Source of the DNA: a bacterium
GTDB lineage: Bacteria; Planctomycetota; Planctomycetia; Pirellulales; Pirellulaceae
Reading direction: 5' to 3'
NCBI GenBank assembly: GCA_030432015.1
Contig: JAUIHJ010000386.1
Span: 1-7,952, forward strand
DNA length: 7,952 bases
Shown here: positions 1 through 5,738 of the stretch, one piece after another
Layout: every line of letters begins with the position of its first letter
How positions within the stretch are numbered: the stretch's first letter is position 1
Notes under the pieces: generated by a model
The model's database searches: none
Told to the model about the DNA's origin: nothing
The model's input: only the letters and a program-made list of their open reading frames with translations
Translations under genes and position numbers: made by a program

Positions 1-284
1 ATCATGGTGGCTTGTCCTGCTGCCGGTCGCCCAGGCAATGGCCGCCAATCCGGCGCTGCGACCGCGGCAAGAAAAGTCTTGGTGACTGGGCACAATTCGA
101 ACGCAAGCGGTGTGAGACCACCAGGCGTATGATCGGCGCGCAAATCGAAAACTGAGACCGCGTCGATTACACCGGCCATGGCGGCAGCAACCACGGGTAG
201 ACCCCTACGGTTGGTTGGCGACGTACCGGTTGAGGCGGCGACCTGCAACAGGTTGAAATCCACCATGACCACGCGAGCCGAAAC
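1..284 (+). other. Leader region with possible tail of an upstream gene
   Basis: No complete gene is visible. Two + strand readings are open from the window edge and could be the end of a gene starting outside it. One runs to a TGA at 83-85 and reads as a hydrophobic stretch (WWLVLLPVAQAMAA) followed by a short basic tail, like the end of a membrane protein. The other runs to a TGA at 153-155 and ends DWAQFERKRCETTRRMIGAQ plus a few residues, but it is rich in Arg and Cys before that. Both have a high share of G/C at third codon positions, so composition does not decide between them, and I recognise neither. From about 156 to 284 the sequence looks non-coding and would be the 5' leader and promoter of the first gene. 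I see no clear -35/-10 pair. Confidence 0.3.
239..255 (+). repeat. Small inverted repeat in the leader of gene 1
   Basis: ACCTG (241-245) and CAGGT (249-253) are exact reverse complements around a CAA loop. The stem extends by one G-U pair and one C-G pair to 239 and 255, giving a 7-pair hairpin in RNA. It ends 29 bases before the ATG at 285. There is no run of T after it, so it is not an intrinsic terminator. A role in RNA stability or translation is possible but unproven; a short stem like this can also occur by chance. Confidence 0.3.
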
Positions 285-1838
285 ATGAATCCAAAAAACG
301 ACAACAGTATGTCCACCCGGCTCGACCGTCGCGATGCCCTGAAGGGAACGATCGCAACTTCGCTGGCATGGCTGGCCGGTTCGGCCGCGCATGCGGGTCG
401 CGGTGACGACAGCGGGCAGGATCGCATGCTGATCCACCGAGAGAATCAACACGCAGGATCGGCGGACTGGCAACTGACACGCGTACGACTCGACCAGAGC
501 AAGTTCCGCTCACCGTGGATCGAAGGCTATTGCTCGAAACAGAGCGTGGCGGCCGGCGAGTCGATCGACATCATGGTCTCAACGGATCCGGCCCAGGACT
601 TTACCATCGAGATCTTTCGTACGGGCTACTACGGCGGACGTGGCGCGCGATTGATGAAGAAAATCGGACCGCTCAAGGGCAAGACGCAGCCCCTTCCAGG
701 CATTGGGGAAAAGAACCTGCACGAATGCCGCTGGGAGCCGAGCGTGTCGCTGACGATTCCCGAGGAGTGGGTCAGCGGTGTTTATCTCGGGCGATTGACA
801 ACCACCCGCGACGCCACCGGCCACGGTTACTGGCAAAGCTATGTCGTCTTCATTGTCCGCGACGATCGCCCGGCCGACATTCTCTTTCAATGTTCCGATA
901 ACACCTGGCAGGCGTACAATCGCTGGCCAGATGAGTACTCCGTCTACACCCATCCCCAGGGCAACCAGGGGCCGTGGGCGGACGTCAGTTTCGATCGACC
1001 TTATGCCAAGTACGCGCAGATTTACGAGAACCCGCAGTCCGTTGGTTCCGGCGAATGGCTGTGCTTCGAGTTCCCATTCGCGTATTGGCTGGAGCAGCAC
1101 GGCTACGACGTCACCTATTGCTCTAACAGCGACATGCTGACGCCGGACCGCGGTTTAAAATGCAAGTCGCTTTTGAGCGTTGGTCATGACGAATATTGGA
1201 ACATCCAACAGTACGAGAGCGTTGTCGCGATGCGCGACGAGGGAGTCGACCTGCTGTTCTTTTCGGGTAACTCGGTGTGTTGGGTGACGCCGTTCCGAGA
1301 CAGCTACGATGGGCGCGCCAATCGGATCATGTTTCGCGGCGGACCGTATGGTGGCGACCATCGTTATGCGGTTGACCGCGAACGAGATCACGGCCCCTTT
1401 CCGCATCGCGGGCCGGACGAGGGGTACTTGATCGGCGCACGCAATGTCGAACCGGTCAACGGAGGAGGCGATTGGGTCGTCGAGAATCCGGATCACTGGA
1501 TCTTCGCGGGAACAGGAATGAAAAAGGGCGACGCGATTCCCGGTTTGATCGGCTGGGAATACCACGGCGATCCGCCCGCCGATATCGCCGGACTGGAGGT
1601 CGTCGCCCGGGGTGTCGCATTGCAAGGGGGCGTGAATCCGCAACGTTGGACTGCCACGATTTATCCCGGTCCCAAAGGGAACTTCGTCTTTAATGCGTCG
1701 ACGATCTTCTGGTGTCAAGATTTATCAAGTCCGCCGGGACACATGCTCCCCTGGTCGCACTGGTCGCGACCCCATGGTCCCGATGAACGTGTACAACGGA
1801 TTACGCATAACCTGTTGAAGCGAGCCCTCTCCTCGTGA
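285..1838 (+). CDS. Tat-exported N,N-dimethylformamidase beta-subunit-like protein
   Basis: 517 residues. The N-terminus carries a twin-arginine motif (D14-R15-R16-D-A-L-K20), a hydrophobic stretch and an AHA cleavage site after residue 37, so the protein is probably exported folded. Residues 80-200 look like a beta-sandwich, with Y82-C-S-K-Q-S-V and the family-typical T113-G-Y-Y-G-G118. The rest resembles the C-terminal domain of the N,N-dimethylformamidase large subunit: S298-V-G-H-D-E-Y-W305 and F325-F-S-G-N-S-V-C-W333 are its signature segments. The Paracoccus enzyme cleaves an amide bond with a mononuclear iron held by two Tyr and one carboxylate. Y267, Y304 and E379 are candidate equivalents here by motif and spacing (inference). 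The protein is well short of that roughly 760-residue subunit, and no small subunit is encoded nearby. The true substrate is unknown; dimethylformamide is unlikely for an exported paralogue. The start at 285 has a weak GAG (275-277) 7 bases upstream; ATG 309 is an in-frame alternative that keeps the Tat motif. DUF6807 follows 79 bases later. Confidence 0.9.
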   Translation: MNPKNDNSMSTRLDRRDALKGTIATSLAWLAGSAAHAGRGDDSGQDRMLIHRENQHAGSADWQLTRVRLDQSKFRSPWIEGYCSKQSVAAGESIDIMVSTDPAQDFTIEIFRTGYYGGRGARLMKKIGPLKGKTQPLPGIGEKNLHECRWEPSVSLTIPEEWVSGVYLGRLTTTRDATGHGYWQSYVVFIVRDDRPADILFQCSDNTWQAYNRWPDEYSVYTHPQGNQGPWADVSFDRPYAKYAQIYENPQSVGSGEWLCFEFPFAYWLEQHGYDVTYCSNSDMLTPDRGLKCKSLLSVGHDEYWNIQQYESVVAMRDEGVDLLFFSGNSVCWVTPFRDSYDGRANRIMFRGGPYGGDHRYAVDRERDHGPFPHRGPDEGYLIGARNVEPVNGGGDWVVENPDHWIFAGTGMKKGDAIPGLIGWEYHGDPPADIAGLEVVARGVALQGGVNPQRWTATIYPGPKGNFVFNASTIFWCQDLSSPPGHMLPWSHWSRPHGPDERVQRITHNLLKRALSS

Positions 1839-1871
1839 TCATGTTCCATTCTCCGTAGGTGGGCGAGCCAG

Positions 1872-1882
1872 AACGATTCGTT
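1872..1882 (+). repeat. 11-base perfect dyad between genes 1 and 2
   Basis: AACGA (1872-1876) and TCGTT (1878-1882) are reverse complements around a single T. It sits 35 bases before the ATG of the DUF6807 gene in a 79-base gap. It has the shape of a small operator half-site pair but matches no operator I know, and a dyad of this size can arise by chance. Confidence 0.25.
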
Positions 1883-1906
1883 ATTCGTGTGTAAGAAAAG
1901 TGTCCC

Positions 1907-1910
1907 GAGG
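1907..1910 (+). promoter_or_regulatory. Ribosome binding site that sets the DUF6807 start
   Basis: GAGG is followed by 7 bases (TTTCCCC) and then ATG at 1918. The frame is open to an in-frame GTG at 1900, but that start would lie upstream of this site and would add six residues ahead of a clean signal peptide. ATG 1918 is therefore preferred. Confidence 0.7.
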
Positions 1911-1917
1911 TTTCCCC

Positions 1918-3165
1918 ATGAAAACTTTCCAGATTTTGCTGGCATTGGTCGCCGCGCTCGGTGCAGGTAACGTTCATGCGGCCGACACCGCGATCGTGGA
2001 ATTGTCGGCTGGAGCGTTCGCACGCGAGAATTGCATCGTCGAATTGGTGATACCGCCGGCACTGGCGAGTCACAACCATTTTGCACTCGCACGAACCGAC
2101 ACGGGAAAGGGTGTTCCCGTTCAGGTCGACCGACATGACGGCAAGCCGAAGCTCGTCTGGATCGTGCGCGACAAGCTGGATGCGGGAACGAATCGGCGAT
2201 ACAGCCTGACGACCGTCGCGGCGCCGCTGGATTCGGTGGAGGACCGAGTGACGGTTAATGACGACGGTACTCGCCTCCTTGTGAAGGTCGGTGGCAAGCC
2301 GGTTTTCAACTATCACCATGCTACTGTGCCATCGCCTGATCCAGCGCAACCGTACTATGCCCGTAGCGGCTACATTCACCCCGTGTACAGTCCTGTCGGT
2401 CAGGCCGTGACGGACGATTTTAATCCTGATCACCCGCACCAGCACGGGATCATGATGGCCTGGCGAAAGATGACGTTTGATGGTCGGTCGACCAACGGTT
2501 GGGACCAGAAAGCCGGGCTTGGCAAAGTGGAACACGCAGCGCTGGGGGCATACGGTGGTGGCCCGGTGTTTGGATTCTTCACAGCACGACTGCGTCACGT
2601 TGACTTGACGGCCCCCGGTGAACCCGTAACCGCCCTCGACGAAACGTGGTACGTCCGAACCTACGCTTTCGATGACGCCTTTCTGTTCGACATCACGTCT
2701 ACGCAGACGTGTGCCTCGGCAATGCCCGTTTCGATCGATACCATGCATTATGGCGGGATGATGATTCGTGGGCACGCCGATTGGCACGAACACAGATCAT
2801 TTGACTACTTGACCGACGAAGGAAGGACGAAGTCTGACGGGAACCAGACACGACCGAGATGGGTCGATCTCGCTGGCCCGATCGCAACTCGAATATCCGG
2901 TACGCTGATCATGGGTCACACCAGCAACTTTCGTTTCCCCCAGCCCGTTCGACTGCATCCGACGATGCCGTATTTTTGTTTTGCTCCGGCGTCGCTCGGC
3001 TCGTTCACCATCGAACCGGGCAGGCCGTTCGTGTCGCAATACAGATTTTACGTACACGACGGCGCGCTCGAACCGCGCTGCGCCACGCGTCTCTGGAACC
3101 AGTATGCTGACGCGCATCAGGTGCAGGTTGTCCCGATCGGCAGCACCAAATCCGACGGCCCCTGA
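1918..3165 (+). CDS. Secreted DUF6807 (PmoA-family) protein
   Basis: 415 residues from ATG 1918. A Sec signal peptide is clear: MKT, a hydrophobic core (ILLALVAALGAG) and a VHA cleavage site after residue 21. Residues 25-120 form a small N-terminal beta-rich region. The DUF6807 core follows, with the hallmark G-Y-I-H-P-V-Y segment and D166-D-F-N-P-D171-H-P-H-Q-H176-G, then M180-A-W182. H172, H174 and H176 alternate in an HxHxH pattern that could bind a metal or line an active site (inference). A second conserved-looking stretch is N309-Q-T-R-P-R-W315. The Pfam family was once named after methane oxygenase PmoA, but it is unrelated to the membrane methane monooxygenase subunit and its reaction is not established. 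In planctomycetes such genes often lie beside DUF1080 and Gfo/Idh/MocA genes, which points to carbohydrate metabolism; here a triple DUF1080 gene follows after 383 bases. The ORF looks intact, with no frameshift. Confidence 0.92.
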   Translation: MKTFQILLALVAALGAGNVHAADTAIVELSAGAFARENCIVELVIPPALASHNHFALARTDTGKGVPVQVDRHDGKPKLVWIVRDKLDAGTNRRYSLTTVAAPLDSVEDRVTVNDDGTRLLVKVGGKPVFNYHHATVPSPDPAQPYYARSGYIHPVYSPVGQAVTDDFNPDHPHQHGIMMAWRKMTFDGRSTNGWDQKAGLGKVEHAALGAYGGGPVFGFFTARLRHVDLTAPGEPVTALDETWYVRTYAFDDAFLFDITSTQTCASAMPVSIDTMHYGGMMIRGHADWHEHRSFDYLTDEGRTKSDGNQTRPRWVDLAGPIATRISGTLIMGHTSNFRFPQPVRLHPTMPYFCFAPASLGSFTIEPGRPFVSQYRFYVHDGALEPRCATRLWNQYADAHQVQVVPIGSTKSDGP

Positions 3166-3381
3166 AGCGCGGCGCGAGCGTCGGTGGCCCTTCCTCTCAT
3201 CACCGACACCGTTGCGAGACGCTGAACGACGGGCTAGCATAACGATCGCCTGCACGGACCCAGTCCTCGAGGCAAATTGCCCTCCAGCTACCCTGCCCAC
3301 CTAGACCCCGCAGTGAATCCACTCAGACCGACCGCGACGAACGGACGCTCAGGCTCGCGTTCCTTGCCAGCGAAGCGGACA

Positions 3382-3393
3382 GGCCAGTTGGCC
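3382..3393 (+). repeat. GGCCA-GT-TGGCC dyad
   Basis: GGCCA (3382-3386) and TGGCC (3389-3393) are perfect reverse complements separated by GT. The gap is too tight for a good RNA hairpin unless the loop takes the inner A and T (GGCC-AGTT-GGCC). As DNA it has operator-like symmetry. It lies 11 bases before a larger inverted repeat. Function unknown. Confidence 0.3.
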
Positions 3394-3404
3394 CAGCGAT
3401 GCTT

Positions 3405-3439
3405 TGAAAGGAATGCCAGGCGGCAAGTTCAGCCTTTCA
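3405..3439 (+). repeat. Nested inverted repeat (two-stem hairpin)
   Basis: The outer arms TGAAAGG (3405-3411) and CCTTTCA (3433-3439) are perfect 7-base complements. Inside them TGCC (3414-3417) and GGCA (3422-3425) pair around an AGGC loop. Together they give a 35-base extended hairpin with an internal loop of 2 bases on one side and 7 on the other. No T-run follows, so it is not a standard intrinsic terminator. It may be an mRNA 3'-end or 5'-leader structure, or a DNA-binding site; the sequence alone does not tell. Confidence 0.35.
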
Positions 3440-3552
3440 TTGACTTGGGACGTCCGCATGCGAGCCATCCGAACCGGCATATGAGATGACGTGATTGGGG
3501 AACAAGCAGCTTGCCAGAATTTAAGACAGTTTGCACAGATAACGCACCATGC

Positions 3553-3556
3553 GGAG
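3553..3556 (+). promoter_or_regulatory. Ribosome binding site that sets the DUF1080 start
   Basis: GGAG lies 7 bases before ATG 3564. An in-frame ATG at 3549 also exists, but this site would then lie inside the coding sequence and nothing comparable precedes 3549. ATG 3564 gives a normal signal peptide, so it is preferred. Confidence 0.7.
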
Positions 3557-3563
3557 AAAAATC

Positions 3564-5678
3564 ATGACACAAAACTATCAACGCGCATCCGCGACCATCG
3601 TGATGCTGTTGGGAATGATGGGGATAAGCCAGTCGCCAACTATCGCCCACGCCGAAGTGCCGCCAGGATTCACGCCGTTGTTCAATGGGACCGATTTGAC
3701 CGGTTGGAAAGGATTGGTCGGGAATCCCAAGTCGCGGGCTGCGATGTCAGCCACCGAATTGTCGGCCGCACAGCAGGCAGCGGACGCGGCCATGCGGGAG
3801 CACTGGTCGGTGGTTGACGGCGTGCTCCAGTTTGATGGAAAAGGCAAGAGTTTATGCACCGTCAAAGACTACGGCGACTTTGAACTTTATGTTGATTGGA
3901 AAATTCTCAAAGGTGGCGACAGCGGCATCTACTTGCGAGGCAGTCCGCAAGTGCAAATCTGGGATACCGAGTTTGAAGACTATTTTCGCCACGGAGCCGA
4001 GAACGGTTCCGGGGCGTTATGGAATAACAAGGTCAATCCCCGATTTCCGCTCGTAAAAGCGGACATGCCGGTTGGCCAATGGAACACGTTCTATATTCGG
4101 ATGGTCGGCGAACAGGTGACAATCAAGTTGAACGATCAGTTGGTCGCCGACAACGTCGTGATGGAGAACGTCTGGGAGCGCAATCTGCCGATCTATCCTC
4201 GCGGTCAAATCGAATTGCAGAACCACGGTAACACCCTGTACTTCCGAGAGATTCACGTACGTGAGATTCCAGCCGCCGAAGCCAACAAAATCCTCGCGCA
4301 ACGAGGGGGCGACGTCGACTTCGAGAGCGTTTTTAACGGCAAGGACTTTTCCGGGTGGAGCGGCGAACTGGAGAACTACGAAATTGCCGACGGCTCAATC
4401 GTGTGTCAAAAGGGCAAAGGCGGGACCATTTTTACCGAGAAAGAGTACGCCGATTTTGTCGCCAGATTGGAGTTCAAGCTGCCACCAGGGGGCAACAACG
4501 GGCTCGCCGTCCGCTACTCGGGCGAAGGTCAGCCACATCTGGAAGGCCTTGAGTTGCAAGTGCTCGATTCGGAAGCTCCGCAATACGCGAAGCTCGATCC
4601 GCGACAGTATCACGGCTCTGTCTATGGGCTTGTAGCAGCGCACCGCGGATATTTGCGTCCATTCGGCCAGTGGAATTTTCAACAGGTCACCATGCGCGGA
4701 TCGAAGGTTAAAGTCGAGTTGAACGGCGTCACGATCCTGGATGCCGATTTGTCGGACGTCAAAGAGTCGAAGGATGGCGTCGTACCACCGGGAGCCAGAC
4801 GGAAGCGTGGTCACTTTGGCTTTGCGGGGCATAACGACCCAGTTGCGTTTCGTAATATTTCGATTCGAGAGCTGCCAGGTGAGCCGGCCCAGCCACCGTC
4901 TCGCGATCGTGCGGTCAGCCCGACCGACGGTCCAATCAAACTCTTTAACGGTCGTAATCTTGAGGGCTTCTACACATGGCTTCGCGATTCGCAGTATTCG
5001 GATCCCAAGAAGGTGTTCACCGTCCAGGATGGCATGCTTCATATCTCCGGCGATGGCTACGGCGGGCTGGTCACCAACCGAGACTATCGTGACTATCATC
5101 TGATCGTCGAGTTTAAGTGGGGTCAGAAGACGTGGGGTGACCGGGTGGACCGCGCACGGGATTCCGGCGTGTTGTTGCACGCCTGGGGACCCGATGGGGG
5201 CTATAGCAACACCTGGATGGCATCCATCGAAGCGCAGATTATTGAAGGTGGTGTCGGCGACATTCTCGTCCTGACCGGATCGGATCCCGTGACCGGCCAA
5301 CTGCTCCCCACATCGCTGACGACGGAACTCACCAAAGATCGTGATGGCGAAAAGGTCTGGAAGCGAGGCGGCGAGCGGTTCACACTCTCCAGCGGGCGCA
5401 TCAACTGGTTTGGGCGCGACGAGGACTGGGCCGACAAGCTGGGCTTTCGCGGACGCAATGACGTCGAGAGTACTTTCGGCCGGTGGACCCGCTTGGAAGT
5501 CATCGCCAACGGCGGACACTTGCTCTACAAGGTCAACGGCGTTGTCGTTAATGAAGGCTTCGAGGCACGTCCCGATTTCGGGAAGCTGATATTGCAGACC
5601 GAGCAGGCCGAGATGTTGGTCCGACGATACGAACTTTGGCCGCTTGGCAAAGCTCCCACAGGCGAACTGAAGCAATAG
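3564..5678 (+). CDS. Secreted protein with three tandem DUF1080 domains
   Basis: 704 residues from ATG 3564. A Sec signal peptide (hydrophobic core IVMLLGMMGI) ends in AHA at residue 30, just before EVPPGF. Three DUF1080 (PF06439, 3-keto-disaccharide hydrolase, concanavalin-like beta-sandwich) repeats follow. Each opens with an LFNG- or VFNG-like motif: domain 1 at about 35-236 (FTPLFNGTDLTGW), domain 2 at 253-438 (FESVFNGKDFSGW) and domain 3 at 458-694 (IKLFNGRNLEGFYTW). A Pro-rich linker (439-457) separates domains 2 and 3. The core segments line up as D119-S-G-I-Y-L-R125 with Q129-V-Q-I-W-D134; N311-N-G-L-A-V-R317 with E330-L-Q-V-L-D335; and D533-S-G-V-L-L-H539 with E556-A-Q-I-I-E561. Domain 1 has the long helical insert after TGW common in planctomycete members. 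Some family members hydrolyse 3-keto-disaccharides such as 3-ketosucrose; others may only bind sugars. Which domains are catalytic here is unknown. The esterase gene follows after 60 bases, probably in the same transcript. Confidence 0.95.
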   Translation: MTQNYQRASATIVMLLGMMGISQSPTIAHAEVPPGFTPLFNGTDLTGWKGLVGNPKSRAAMSATELSAAQQAADAAMREHWSVVDGVLQFDGKGKSLCTVKDYGDFELYVDWKILKGGDSGIYLRGSPQVQIWDTEFEDYFRHGAENGSGALWNNKVNPRFPLVKADMPVGQWNTFYIRMVGEQVTIKLNDQLVADNVVMENVWERNLPIYPRGQIELQNHGNTLYFREIHVREIPAAEANKILAQRGGDVDFESVFNGKDFSGWSGELENYEIADGSIVCQKGKGGTIFTEKEYADFVARLEFKLPPGGNNGLAVRYSGEGQPHLEGLELQVLDSEAPQYAKLDPRQYHGSVYGLVAAHRGYLRPFGQWNFQQVTMRGSKVKVELNGVTILDADLSDVKESKDGVVPPGARRKRGHFGFAGHNDPVAFRNISIRELPGEPAQPPSRDRAVSPTDGPIKLFNGRNLEGFYTWLRDSQYSDPKKVFTVQDGMLHISGDGYGGLVTNRDYRDYHLIVEFKWGQKTWGDRVDRARDSGVLLHAWGPDGGYSNTWMASIEAQIIEGGVGDILVLTGSDPVTGQLLPTSLTTELTKDRDGEKVWKRGGERFTLSSGRINWFGRDEDWADKLGFRGRNDVESTFGRWTRLEVIANGGHLLYKVNGVVVNEGFEARPDFGKLILQTEQAEMLVRRYELWPLGKAPTGELKQ

Positions 5679-5713
5679 GCTGACATTGTCCCGGCACGTG
5701 ACTTGTGCGACTG

Positions 5714-5725
5714 AACAACATTGTT
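5714..5725 (+). repeat. AACAA-CA-TTGTT dyad abutting the RBS of gene 4
   Basis: AACAA (5714-5718) and TTGTT (5721-5725) are perfect complements around CA, and the right arm ends directly before the ribosome binding site at 5726. An RNA hairpin of A-U pairs would be weak. A DNA operator role is possible but it matches nothing I know. Confidence 0.25.
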
Positions 5726-5731
5726 GGGGAG
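5726..5731 (+). promoter_or_regulatory. Ribosome binding site that sets the hydrolase start
   Basis: GGGGAG is followed by 7 bases (AATTTTC) and ATG 5739. The frame extends back to a TTG at 5721, but that codon precedes this strong site and adds only six residues. ATG 5739 is the clear choice. Confidence 0.8.
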
Positions 5732-5738
5732 AATTTTC

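Larger units (their letters stand above)
3166..3548 (+). other. 383-base intergenic region between DUF6807 and DUF1080 genes
   Basis: No gene is supported here. The open frames that cross it start at CTG/TTG-like codons, lack a ribosome binding site and read as Arg/Pro/Ser-rich sequence without recognisable motifs. The region holds two inverted repeats (3382-3393 and 3405-3439). The last 50 bases before the next gene are more A/T-rich than their surroundings. TTGCCA at 3511 followed by CAGATA at 3536 is a poor promoter-like pair with 19-base spacing, and I would not rely on it. The length of the gap suggests that the DUF1080 gene has its own promoter here. Confidence 0.5.

Noticed and set aside
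1801..2793. 330-codon open frame on the - strand opposite the DUF6807 gene
   Set aside because: Antisense shadow: rich in His/Arg/Val without family motifs, and the + strand product has a signal peptide and clear DUF6807 motifs.
1918..3165. Reading the DUF6807 protein as a methane monooxygenase subunit because of the PmoA family label
   Set aside because: It is a soluble secreted protein with one signal peptide and no membrane helices; the label is historical and does not indicate methane oxidation.
3152..3184. CCGACG ... CGTCGG inverted repeat across the stop codon of the DUF6807 gene as a terminator
   Set aside because: Only 6 base pairs with a 21-base loop, the left arm is inside the coding sequence, and no T-run follows.
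3440..3468. TTGACT as a -35 promoter element in the gap
   Set aside because: The element matches well, but the sequence at the right distance (AGCCAT) is not a -10 box.
3277..3489. 70-codon + strand frame in the 383-base gap
   Set aside because: Starts at TTG without a ribosome binding site; Arg/Pro-rich low-information product; no recognised motif.
5695..5700. CACGTG palindrome and the GCAC/GTGC arms around it as a regulatory hairpin
   Set aside because: A 6-base palindrome and a 4-pair stem are expected by chance at this length.
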